Shown in pieces: positions 1-5,048 of a stretch of 5,048 nucleotides of DNA. Numbering within the stretch: the first letter of the stretch is position 1; every line of letters starts with the position of its first letter. The translations under genes and the position numbers were made by a program. The notes under the pieces are model-generated. The model was given only the letters and a program-made list of their open reading frames with translations, was not told where the DNA came from and made no database searches. Origin of the DNA: Actinomycetes bacterium. GTDB taxonomy: Bacteria; Actinomycetota; Actinomycetes; Mycobacteriales; Mycobacteriaceae. Location: NCBI GenBank assembly GCA_023388385.1, contig JAEWGK010000044.1, positions 1 to 5,048 on the forward strand, in the 5' to 3' direction.

Positions 1-561
1 GGCGCTCCGGTCGGCGACGTCCTGCGCGATGCGGGCGACGTCGGCGAGCGAGTCCCCGCGGGCGGCGGCGGCGCCGGCGACCTTCTCCACGAGGATCGTC
101 GCGGCGGTGCCGCGGCCGCCGATGCCGCCGTCGGAGGTGGCGGCGTCGTCGGCGACCGTGACCGTGGCGACGTCGATGCCCTCCTCCCCCGCGAGCTTCG
201 CCGCGGCGCCGAAGTTCATCACGTCGCCGGTGTAGTTCTTCACCACGTGGACGACACCCGCGCCCCGGTCGACGGCGCGGGTGGCGGCGAGGATCTGCCG
301 GGTGTTCGGGGAGGTGAAGACGTGGCCGGGGCACACCGCGTCGAGCATGCCGGAGCCGAGGAAGCCGGCGTGCATGGGCTCATGCCCGGAGCCGCCGCCG
401 GAGATGACGGCGACGCGTCCCTCCCCGCGCCCGTCACCGTCCGCCTCCCCGGTGAAATGCAGGAACCCGTCGGACTCCCAGGTGATGTCGGGGCGGGCGG
501 CCGCGATGCCGGCGACACCGTCCGCGATAACGTCCTCTGGATCGTCGTAAAAGCCGTTCAT
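1..561 (-). CDS. dhaK: Dihydroxyacetone kinase, DhaK domain (partial, C-terminal part beyond left edge)
   Basis: The first 187 residues of a DhaK-type dihydroxyacetone kinase are present; the frame is open to base 1. DhaK binds dihydroxyacetone, which is phosphorylated to dihydroxyacetone phosphate in the cytoplasm. Visible family motifs are GGGSGHEPMH (residues 55-64), CPGHVFTSP (77-85) and KNYTGDVMNF (108-117). H60, S84 and D113 match E. coli DhaK H56, S80 and D109. The covalent substrate-binding histidine (E. coli H218) lies beyond the window. The ATG at 561 aligns with the E. coli N-terminus (MNGFYDDPEDVI against MKKLINDVQDVL), but it has no good Shine-Dalgarno. An in-frame ATG at 591 has a G-rich stretch about 7 bases upstream and would add 10 residues. 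The usually conserved YTAGRRG loop is shortened here to GGIGGRG (about residues 137-143). Whether this is the DhaK subunit of a DhaKLM phosphotransferase system or the front of a single-chain ATP-dependent kinase cannot be told from the fragment. It is divergent from gldA, which makes its substrate. Confidence 0.93.
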   Translation of the reverse strand, partial: MNGFYDDPEDVIADGVAGIAAARPDITWESDGFLHFTGEADGDGRGEGRVAVISGGGSGHEPMHAGFLGSGMLDAVCPGHVFTSPNTRQILAATRAVDRGAGVVHVVKNYTGDVMNFGAAAKLAGEEGIDVATVTVADDAATSDGGIGGRGTAATILVEKVAGAAAARGDSLADVARIAQDVADRSA

Positions 562-671
562 GACCGCGAGGGTACGGGGATCATCCGGCATCGCCGCCCC
601 CGTTCGGGGCCCCGAGGTGGCGGGGCCGCGGGGGCCCGGCACCACAATGATCCCGTAGTTCCGCATCCGGA

Positions 672-705
672 CATATCACCCCCGAAAGTTCGGCGTATCA
701 CCCCC
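672..705. repeat. Paired 12-base direct repeats flanking an inverted repeat (candidate operator)
   Basis: Copy one is 672-683 and copy two is 694-705; 11 of 12 bases match, and the core TATCACCCCC is identical in both. The inverted repeat CCGAA-AG-TTCGG (682-693) sits between the two cores. It lies 29 bases upstream of the gldA start, where a bound regulator could block or recruit polymerase. The repeat is seen directly; operator function is inferred. Confidence 0.5.
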
Positions 706-721
706 TCACCGCAATCTACCT

Positions 722-727
722 GGGAGA
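722..727 (+). promoter_or_regulatory. Ribosome binding site of gldA
   Basis: GGGAGA ends 6 bases before the ATG at 734, a normal Shine-Dalgarno distance. It supports this start over any internal one. Confidence 0.75.
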
Positions 728-733
728 ATCATC

Positions 734-1873
734 ATGACCACCACCGACACGACCGCCCCCGCACCCGTCGATCAGATGTTCACCAGCCCGTCGCGCTACG
801 TGCAGGGCCGCGACCTCATCGATCGGGCCGCGCGGTATGTGAGGCCGCTGGGCCTCACCCCGTTCATCGTCTCCGATGACACCGTGTGGGGGATCGCCGG
901 CGAGCAGCTCCAGCGCGCCCTCGCCGACGACGGCCTCTCCCCCGTCCGCGCAACCTTCGGCGGGGAGGCCTCCATGACCGAGATCGGGCGCCTGACCGGG
1001 GAGGCGAAGTCGGCCGGCGCCGACGTCGTCATAGCTCTCGGCGGCGGCAAGACCATCGACACCTCCCGCGCCGTGGCCGACAAGCTCGACCTGCCGGTGG
1101 CCGTCTTCCCCACGGCCGTCTCCGCGGACGCGCCGACCGCGCGCGTCTCCGTCATCTACACCGACGACGGCCAGTTCGACGGCTACCTGTTCTACGAGCG
1201 CAACCCGGAGCTCGTCGCCGTCGACACCCGCATCATCGCCGGTGCCCCGGTGCGCACGCTGCGCTCCGGCATCGGCGACGCGCTCGCCACCGCCCTCGAG
1301 GCCCGCGCCGTCGCACGCGCCGGGTCCCGCCGCATGGACGACACGGCGCGGCCGACCATCGCGGGCCTCGCCCTCGCGGAGGCCTGCGAGCGCACCATCT
1401 TCGACTACGCGGAGCAGGCCATCGCCGACAACGAGGCCGGAGTCGCCTCCACCGCCCTCGCCAACATCTGCGAGGCGAACACCCTGCTGTCCGGCCTCGG
1501 CTTCGAAAACGGCGGCCTGGCCTCCATCCACGCCATCCACAACGGGTTCACCGCCATCGACGGCGACATCCACCACCTCACCCACGGCGAGAAGGTGGCC
1601 TTCGGCTGCGTCGTCCACCTCGTGCTCACCGGCGCCCCGAAGCCGGAGCTGGAGCGCTACCTCGGGTTCCTCACCCGCGTCGGGCTGCCGACGACCCTCG
1701 CCGACGTCCACCTCGACGACGCCCCCGACTCCGACCTGCGCAAGATCGCGGAGCTCGCGTGCGCGCCGGACGAGACGATGAAGCAGATGCCCGGGGACAT
1801 CACCCCGGATGACGTCGTCGAGGCCATCAAGGCCGCCGACGTCGCCGCCCGCGCCTTCCGCGACGCGAGGTAG
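734..1873 (+). CDS. gldA: Glycerol dehydrogenase (NAD+, zinc-dependent)
   Basis: This 379-residue cytoplasmic enzyme oxidises glycerol to dihydroxyacetone with NAD+. It belongs to the iron-containing alcohol dehydrogenase / GldA fold: an N-terminal Rossmann-like dinucleotide domain and a C-terminal helical metal domain. Visible motifs are the NAD loop GGGKTIDTSRA (103-113), SADAPTARVSVIYTDDGQF (130-148, substrate/cofactor side), GIGDALAT (179-186), the stretch ending SIHAIHNGF (264-272) and HLTHGEK (281-287). By alignment to Bacillus stearothermophilus glycerol dehydrogenase the zinc ligands should be D182, H266 and H284 (D173, H256, H274 there), all present. Length is about 10 residues above the usual ~370, through an N-terminal Thr/Ala/Pro-rich lead. 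The start is set by GGGAGA at 722-727. It is divergent from dhaK, so the pair forms the oxidative glycerol-to-dihydroxyacetone-phosphate route. Codon use is typical of the host (about 13 of 379 codons end in A or T). A related polyol such as 1,2-propanediol could also be a substrate. Confidence 0.95.
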   Translation: MTTTDTTAPAPVDQMFTSPSRYVQGRDLIDRAARYVRPLGLTPFIVSDDTVWGIAGEQLQRALADDGLSPVRATFGGEASMTEIGRLTGEAKSAGADVVIALGGGKTIDTSRAVADKLDLPVAVFPTAVSADAPTARVSVIYTDDGQFDGYLFYERNPELVAVDTRIIAGAPVRTLRSGIGDALATALEARAVARAGSRRMDDTARPTIAGLALAEACERTIFDYAEQAIADNEAGVASTALANICEANTLLSGLGFENGGLASIHAIHNGFTAIDGDIHHLTHGEKVAFGCVVHLVLTGAPKPELERYLGFLTRVGLPTTLADVHLDDAPDSDLRKIAELACAPDETMKQMPGDITPDDVVEAIKAADVAARAFRDAR

Positions 1874-1878
1874 CTCCC

Positions 1879-1895
1879 CGGCCCCGGCGGGGCCG
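1879..1895 (+). terminator. GC-rich hairpin after gldA
   Basis: CGGCCCC-GGC-GGGGCCG makes a perfect 7-base-pair stem with a 3-base loop, starting 6 bases after the gldA stop. There is no run of T after it, so it is a weak match to a classical intrinsic terminator; it may slow polymerase or protect the mRNA end. Confidence 0.4.
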
Positions 1896-1925
1896 ATGCC
1901 GGGCTGACCGCATCCCCACTACCGC

Positions 1926-1932
1926 GGAGGGG
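1926..1932 (+). promoter_or_regulatory. Ribosome binding site of the 194-residue unknown protein
   Basis: GGAGGGG lies 9 bases before the ATG at 1942 and is the strongest argument that this reading frame is translated. Its last four G's can also pair with CCCC at 1937-1940 over a 4-base loop, which could partly hide the site in the mRNA. Confidence 0.6.
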
Positions 1933-1941
1933 CCGACCCCC

Positions 1942-2526
1942 ATGCCGAATCACCGGGAATTCCTGCACCGCACGTGGTGGCGGTGCTCGATGGCCTACCC
2001 GTCTGAACCGCGGCCGCTCGGCGACTCCCCCATCCCGCGGTTGGCGATCGAGGATGCCGTGGCGGATCCCGCTCCCTGCGACATGGCGGTGTCGGACACC
2101 GGCGGAGAATCATGCGGCGACGTGGTGCCATGCCCCGCCGCATGGCATCCCGCGACCGTCGGGCGCCACGCGCTGATGGCGCTCCTGCCGACGCCGGACC
2201 GGGCCGCGTTCTTCGACACCGCCCCGGCGAGGCGCCCCAGAAGCTCGCTCTACATCACCAACGCCTACCCCGGCCGATACGCCCGGAGGAAGGGGCGTTT
2301 CGCGGCTCTGTGGACCATCGCCCGGATCCCGGTGCCCCGTCGGGCGACGCATGCACGGCTATGCGTGGAGTACTATCGGTGGGACCCGGATTCGCCCCCG
2401 CCACCCATCGGTGAACTGGTGAAACCCGGGCTGCCGGAGACCGTGATCCGCCGCAGGCTGGTCGGAATGACCGACGCCCCGGAGACGCCCGATACGGCGA
2501 ACTACCTCCTCGAACTCCGCAGATGA
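1942..2526 (+). CDS. Hypothetical protein, no recognised family
   Basis: A complete 194-residue frame lies 68 bases after gldA on the same strand. I do not recognise it. There is no signal peptide or membrane segment. The first ~100 residues are rich in Pro, Ala, Arg and Asp and look poorly ordered; cysteines are at 15, 46, 58 and 64. Residues 102-194 look more like a folded domain, with SLYITNAYPGRY (102-113), FAALWTIARIPVP (120-132), CVEYYRWDPDSPPPP (141-155) and a final charged helix-like stretch ending NYLLELRR. The ATG is supported by GGAGGGG at 1926-1932; an internal ATG at residue 17 is less likely. About 31 of 194 codons end in A or T, including rare AGA, CGA, CTA and AAA, against about 13 of 379 in gldA. 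This suggests a recently acquired or weakly expressed lineage-specific gene. Coding is likely but unproven; decay from a longer gene is possible. It converges on panD. Confidence 0.55.
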   Translation: MPNHREFLHRTWWRCSMAYPSEPRPLGDSPIPRLAIEDAVADPAPCDMAVSDTGGESCGDVVPCPAAWHPATVGRHALMALLPTPDRAAFFDTAPARRPRSSLYITNAYPGRYARRKGRFAALWTIARIPVPRRATHARLCVEYYRWDPDSPPPPIGELVKPGLPETVIRRRLVGMTDAPETPDTANYLLELRR

Positions 2527-2536
2527 GTGTCACCGT

Positions 2537-2565
2537 CCGCGGCATCCCGCCCCGGCGGGCCGCGG
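2537..2565. terminator. Two-part hairpin between convergent genes
   Basis: CCGCGG (2537-2542) pairs with CCGCGG (2560-2565), and inside it CCCGC (2546-2550) pairs with GCGGG (2555-2559) over a 4-base loop, with a 3-base CAT bulge on one side. It fills most of the gap between the stop of the unknown gene (2526) and the stop of panD (2567). The structure forms on either strand and could separate the two convergent transcripts. No T-tract follows on either side, so intrinsic termination is uncertain. Confidence 0.45.
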
Positions 2566-2566
2566 C

Positions 2567-2980
2567 CTACTCCGGCGTCCGGGGATCCCTGAGTCCGGAG
2601 CCGGCGGGCACGTCGGCGGGGTCGCCGCCCCTCCCGACGATGCGGTTGTCCCCGTCGACGAAGATGACGTCGGGCCGGCGGGTGCGCGCCTCCTCCTCAT
2701 CCATCAGCCCGTAGCCGATGATGATCACGAGATCGCCGGGGCTGATGAGCCGCGCCGCCGCCCCGTTGATGGAGATGATCCCCGTGCCGCGCTCGCCCGT
2801 GATGCAGTACGTGGTCAGACGGTTGCCGTTGTCGATGTCGACGATGTCGACCTGCTCGCCCTCGAGCAGGTCCGCGGCCTCCATGAGATCCGCGTCGATG
2901 GTGCACGACCCGACGTAGTGCAGATCCGCCTGCGTCACCGTCGCGCGGTGGATCTTGGACTTCAGCATGGTGCGGAACAC
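2567..2980 (-). CDS. panD: Aspartate 1-decarboxylase precursor
   Basis: PanD removes the alpha-carboxyl of L-aspartate to give beta-alanine, the amine half of pantothenate. It is a pyruvoyl enzyme made as a 137-residue proenzyme, normal for actinobacteria. The self-cleavage site is visible as HYVGSC, between G24 and S25; S25 becomes the pyruvoyl group, leaving a 24-residue beta chain and a ~113-residue alpha chain. K9, R54, Y58 and N72 of the active site or processing machinery are present, as is TGERGTG (61-67). The sequence closely follows mycobacterial PanD through [15 protein letters not shown] (30-44), with a divergent C-terminal tail. The start is GTG at 2980, giving the family-standard 5 residues before the internal MLKSKIHRA. 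It lies 3 bases after the panC stop and has a strong Shine-Dalgarno at 2987-2995 inside the panC end, so the two genes are almost certainly co-transcribed and perhaps translationally coupled. Confidence 0.97.
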   Translation of the reverse strand: MFRTMLKSKIHRATVTQADLHYVGSCTIDADLMEAADLLEGEQVDIVDIDNGNRLTTYCITGERGTGIISINGAAARLISPGDLVIIIGYGLMDEEEARTRRPDVIFVDGDNRIVGRGGDPADVPAGSGLRDPRTPE

Positions 2981-2983
2981 GAT

Positions 2984-4078
2984 CTACTCCTCCCCGTCCA
3001 CGGCGGTGCCGGGTGCGGCGGCGGAGTCCGTGTCGGCCGCGCCCGCTTCCCGGGCCTCGCGTTCGGCGCGGACGGCGCGGACCTTCTCCCGCAGCTCGCG
3101 CAGCTGCGCCATCTCCTCATCCGTCAGCGGCGAGTCGTCGACGCCGGCGGCGTGCAGCGCCGCCTGGGCGATCTCCCGCTCCTCCCGGTCGCGGACGTCG
3201 CCGAGCAGGACGCCGACGTTGTCGATGAGCCGCGTCGTGCCGACGCGGGCGGCGACGAGGAGGCGCGCCTCGCCGGCGGCGCCGCCGGAGCGGACGGCGT
3301 CGTCAAGCTCGTTCAGGCGGCCGTCGCGCAGCACCAGGTAGTCCACCTCGACCTCCGGGCGGACGGCGAACACGGAGCGCGCGACGTCGAGCACGGCCTC
3401 TGCGCCGCGGTCGCCGACATGGGCGCCGGCGGTGAGGGCGGCGGACAGGGTGACGGCGAGCTCGCGCTCCTCCTCCGACAGGTAGCGGTTGCGGGAGCTC
3501 ATGGCCAGGCCGTCGCGCTCGCGGATGACCGGCACGGAGTGCAGGGTCAGCGGCAGGTTGAGGTCGGTGACCATCTGCTGCATGAGCACGAGCTGCTGGT
3601 AGTCCTTCTCGCCGAAGATGGCGTCGGAGCAGTTCGTGACGTTAAAAAGCTTGAGGCACACGGTCAGGGCGCCGTCGAAATGACCGGGGCGGGACGCCCC
3701 CTCGAGCTCCTCCGACAGCGGGCCGGCGGAGACGGTGGTGCGGAAGCCGTTGGGGTACATCTCCTTCGCGGTCGGCGCGAAGACGAGCTCGGCGCCGACC
3801 TCCTCCAGCTTCGCGACGTCCTCGTCGAGCGTCCGCGGGTACGCGCCGAAGTCCTCGTTCTCCCCGAACTGGAGAGGGTTGACGAAGATGCTGACGACGA
3901 CGACCGCCCGCGGCAGCGACTTCGCCGCACGGACGAGCTCAAGGTGCCCTTCGTGGAGGGCTCCCATCGTCGGGACGAGGACGACGGGGCGGCCGGTTGC
4001 GCGCAGGGCGCGGGTGACGCGCCCGATGCCGTCGACGGTGGTGTGGACGGTGGTCTGGCCGGGGGTGTAGCCGCTCAC
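2984..4078 (-). CDS. panC: Pantothenate synthetase (pantoate-beta-alanine ligase) with C-terminal extension
   Basis: PanC joins pantoate and beta-alanine using ATP, through a pantoyl-adenylate, to make pantothenate in the cytoplasm. From the GTG at 4078 it is 364 residues. Motifs of the class are PTMGALHEGH (36-45; the HxGH nucleotide motif at 42-45), VSIFVNPLQFGENEDF (62-77), FGEKDYQQL (155-163) and the KMSKS-like MSSRN (193-197). The core ends near TTRLIDN (281-287). The family is usually about 280-310 residues; here a further ~75 residues follow, with a charged helix-like part (SPLTDEEMAQLRELREK, about 316-332, then Arg/Glu/Ala-rich) and a Thr/Ala/Gly end. The frame is open upstream to GTGs at 4234 and 4237, but that 53-residue lead is Arg/Pro-rich, unlike PanC, and would overlap the DUF2520 gene. 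The GTG at 4078 has only a weak AGCAGG upstream, 7 bases away, yet is the best start. It is followed directly by panD. Confidence 0.95.
   Translation of the reverse strand: MSGYTPGQTTVHTTVDGIGRVTRALRATGRPVVLVPTMGALHEGHLELVRAAKSLPRAVVVVSIFVNPLQFGENEDFGAYPRTLDEDVAKLEEVGAELVFAPTAKEMYPNGFRTTVSAGPLSEELEGASRPGHFDGALTVCLKLFNVTNCSDAIFGEKDYQQLVLMQQMVTDLNLPLTLHSVPVIRERDGLAMSSRNRYLSEEERELAVTLSAALTAGAHVGDRGAEAVLDVARSVFAVRPEVEVDYLVLRDGRLNELDDAVRSGGAAGEARLLVAARVGTTRLIDNVGVLLGDVRDREEREIAQAALHAAGVDDSPLTDEEMAQLRELREKVRAVRAEREAREAGAADTDSAAAPGTAVDGEE
2987..2995 (-). promoter_or_regulatory. Ribosome binding site of panD inside the panC end
   Basis: On the minus strand GGGGAGGAG encodes the last Gly-Glu-Glu of PanC and sits 6 bases before the panD GTG. 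It decides the GTG at 2980 as the panD start. Confidence 0.8.
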
Positions 4079-4146
4079 GGGTGTGCCTGCTGCCTTCCGA
4101 GGTCGGGGGTCGCCGCGGCGGCGGCGGGCCCTGGGGGCCGGGGTCG

Positions 4147-4182
4147 CGTATACCGTACTCGCCTCCGGCTCACACGGCTGAA
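4147..4182 (-). promoter_or_regulatory. Possible panC-panD promoter
   Basis: In the 118-base gap before panC, the minus strand carries TACGGT (4157-4152, fits TANNNT) overlapping TATACG (4152-4147, four of six to TATAAT). Weak -35 candidates are TTCAGC (4182-4177, 19 bases from TACGGT) and GTGTGA (4175-4170, 17 bases from TATACG). This AT-containing patch stands out in a very GC-rich gap. The leader to panC would be about 65 bases and includes a GGCCC/GGGCC hairpin (4127-4139) and the palindrome CGCCGCGGCG (4111-4120). The panCD pair may therefore have its own promoter besides read-through from the upstream gene. No transcript evidence. Confidence 0.3.
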
Positions 4183-4196
4183 TCGAGACGCCCGGG

Positions 4197-5048
4197 TCAC
4201 AACGGCGGCGTTCCGGGAACTCCGGGAGCGCCACCACCCCGGCCGGAGCGCTCGTCGAGCGCGGCGATGACGCTGGCGGAGCCGCGCAGCTCCGCGGCCC
4301 TGCGGGACATGGCCGCGTAGGGGGCGGCGACGCCGGGGGCGTGGCGGTCGATGTCGCCGAGGTGGCGCAGCACCGTGGCGGCGTCGTCCCGGGCGGCGGG
4401 GCCGGTCAGGGAGGACGAGCCCCAGCGCAGGGCGTTGTCCAGGCTCGCCTCCAGCAGGGGGCGCAGCAGGGCTGCGGCCCGGTCGGGCGCCTCGGCGGGC
4501 CGGCCGCCCTCACCGGTGGCGACCCGCAGCATGGCGACGGCGTCGGCGACGACCGCCGCCAGGTGGTTGGCGCCGTGAGCCATGCCCGCGTGATAGAGCC
4601 CGCGGAGCTCCTCCGGCACGGCGACGACACGGCCGCCGAGTTCGCCGATGAGCAGCTCCGCGACGGTGCGGGCGACGTCGTCGCCGGCGGTGACGCCCCA
4701 CGGGCAGCCGGCGAGCCGGTCCGCGTCATCGGGCCTGCCCGTGAACGTCATGGCGGGGTGGGCGGCGATGGTCAGGGTCCCGGCCAGCGCGCACGGGTCG
4801 AGCACCGCGCGACCCATCGATCCGGCGCAGTGCAGGACGATGCGCCGGGGGCCGACGTGGCGGGCGACCTCCTCCGCCACCTCCGGCAGTGCGCCGTCGG
4901 GGACGGCCAGGACGATCAGCTCCGCGTCGGAGCAGACCGCGGCGACGTCGCCGACGCGGGCGCCGGGCAGGCGCAGGCGGGCGCGGCCCCGGGAGGCCTC
5001 CGATCGGGCGACGACGCCCGTGACCCGATGGCCGGCGCGCTCCAGGGC
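4197..5048 (-). CDS. Rossmann-like / DUF2520 predicted oxidoreductase (partial, N-terminus beyond right edge)
   Basis: The last 283 residues of a two-domain protein; the frame is open to base 5048. The first part is the Rossmann-like nucleotide-binding domain, here from after its Gly-rich loop: ALERAGHRVTGVVARS (1-16) and the strand LIVLAVPDGAL (44-54), typical of NAD(P)-dependent reductases. Next come LHCAGSMG (72-79) and HPAMTFTG (97-104), then the helical DUF2520 domain with LYHAGMAHGANHLAA (151-165) and SLTGPAARDDAATVLRHL (213-230). Only some 20-30 residues, including the GxGxxG loop, seem to be missing. The Gly/Pro-rich end (about 269-283) is probably unstructured. The stop is 118 bases before panC on the same strand. 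In Mycobacterium tuberculosis a homologue (Rv3603c) lies just upstream of panC-panD. The substrate is not shown by the sequence; a ketopantoate reductase role, as for PanG-type enzymes, is a plausible inference from context. Confidence 0.88.
   Translation of the reverse strand, partial: ALERAGHRVTGVVARSEASRGRARLRLPGARVGDVAAVCSDAELIVLAVPDGALPEVAEEVARHVGPRRIVLHCAGSMGRAVLDPCALAGTLTIAAHPAMTFTGRPDDADRLAGCPWGVTAGDDVARTVAELLIGELGGRVVAVPEELRGLYHAGMAHGANHLAAVVADAVAMLRVATGEGGRPAEAPDRAAALLRPLLEASLDNALRWGSSSLTGPAARDDAATVLRHLGDIDRHAPGVAAPYAAMSRRAAELRGSASVIAALDERSGRGGGAPGVPGTPPL

Larger units (their letters stand above)
562..733. promoter_or_regulatory. Shared dhaK/gldA divergent regulatory region
   Basis: These 172 bases separate the two divergent starts and must hold both promoters. 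The gldA-proximal half is less GC-rich and contains a 12-base direct repeat with one mismatch (C-R-TATCACCCCC) at 672-683 and 694-705, 22 bases apart or about two helical turns. Overlapping the end of the first copy is the inverted repeat CCGAA-AG-TTCGG at 682-693. The dhaK-proximal half is G/C-rich, with CGGGGCCCCG (605-614) as a perfect palindrome and GCCCC/GGGGC arms at 596-610. No convincing -35/-10 pair was found. TAGATT on the minus strand (713-718) fits the loose actinobacterial TANNNT -10 pattern for dhaK, but no good -35 accompanies it. The repeat layout suggests a regulator that binds as a dimer or two dimers; which regulator is unknown. Confidence 0.6.

Noticed and set aside
562..640. 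G/C-rich palindromes near the dhaK start as a terminator or riboswitch
   Set aside because: They lie in a divergent promoter region where no transcript should end, and no known riboswitch pattern is visible; short GC palindromes are common by chance at this composition.
247..879. 210-codon plus-strand frame running from dhaK into gldA
   Set aside because: It covers the dhaK coding strand in antisense, the intergenic region and the gldA start in another frame; no motif and low-complexity translation.
716..1711. 331-codon open frame on the minus strand across gldA
   Set aside because: It overlaps nearly all of gldA, whose metal and NAD motifs are clear; the composition (Gly/Asp/Val/Arg-rich, no motifs) is that of a shadow frame.
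4079..4237. 53-residue N-terminal extension of PanC from the upstream GTGs
   Set aside because: The extension is Arg/Pro-rich, does not look like PanC, and would overlap the DUF2520 gene; the GTG at 4078 puts the protein start just ahead of the conserved core.
2918..4270. Long 450-codon open frame on the plus strand
   Set aside because: It is antisense to panC, which has unmistakable family motifs in the other strand. The open frame results from high GC and strong third-position G/C in panC.
1..5048. Mobile elements, CRISPR arrays, tRNA or rRNA genes
   Set aside because: No transposase or integrase frame, no spaced identical repeats, no tRNA cloverleaf with CCA-type end and no rRNA-like sequence was seen on either strand.

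Overview
The window is very GC-rich. Its codons nearly always end in G or C, and it uses GTG starts and short intergenic gaps, which suggests a high-GC actinobacterium. PanD closely resembles the mycobacterial and corynebacterial form, and a Rossmann/DUF2520 gene sits directly upstream of panC-panD as it does in mycobacteria, so Corynebacteriales/Mycobacteriales is the best guess. The species cannot be named from this window.

Left part (1-1873): two divergent genes of oxidative glycerol use. On the minus strand is the first part of dhaK (dihydroxyacetone kinase, cut by the left edge). On the plus strand is gldA (NAD-dependent glycerol dehydrogenase, complete). GldA would convert glycerol to dihydroxyacetone, and DhaK would help phosphorylate it to dihydroxyacetone phosphate for glycolysis. 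They share a 172-base intergenic region with a near-perfect 12-base direct repeat flanking a small inverted repeat, a plausible operator.

Middle (1942-2526): an unrecognised 194-residue plus-strand protein with a good ribosome binding site. Its codon use is clearly looser than that of gldA (about 16% versus 3% A/T-ending codons by hand count). It is the odd gene of the window. It converges on panD, and the 40-base gap between them holds a strong two-part hairpin.

Right part (2567-5048, minus strand, transcribed right to left): a pantothenate block. In transcription order it is a Rossmann/DUF2520 predicted oxidoreductase (5' end cut by the right edge), then panC (pantothenate synthetase, with a long charged C-terminal tail), then panD (aspartate 1-decarboxylase, GTG start 3 bases after the panC stop). 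PanD makes beta-alanine and PanC joins it to pantoate, giving pantothenate for coenzyme A. The DUF2520 protein may supply pantoate by reducing ketopantoate, but that is inference. No panB or coaX lies in the window.

No RNA genes, mobile elements, CRISPR arrays or clearly novel system were seen. The points most worth a second look are the DUF2520 protein's role, the PanC tail, the unknown gene and the dhaK/gldA operator.
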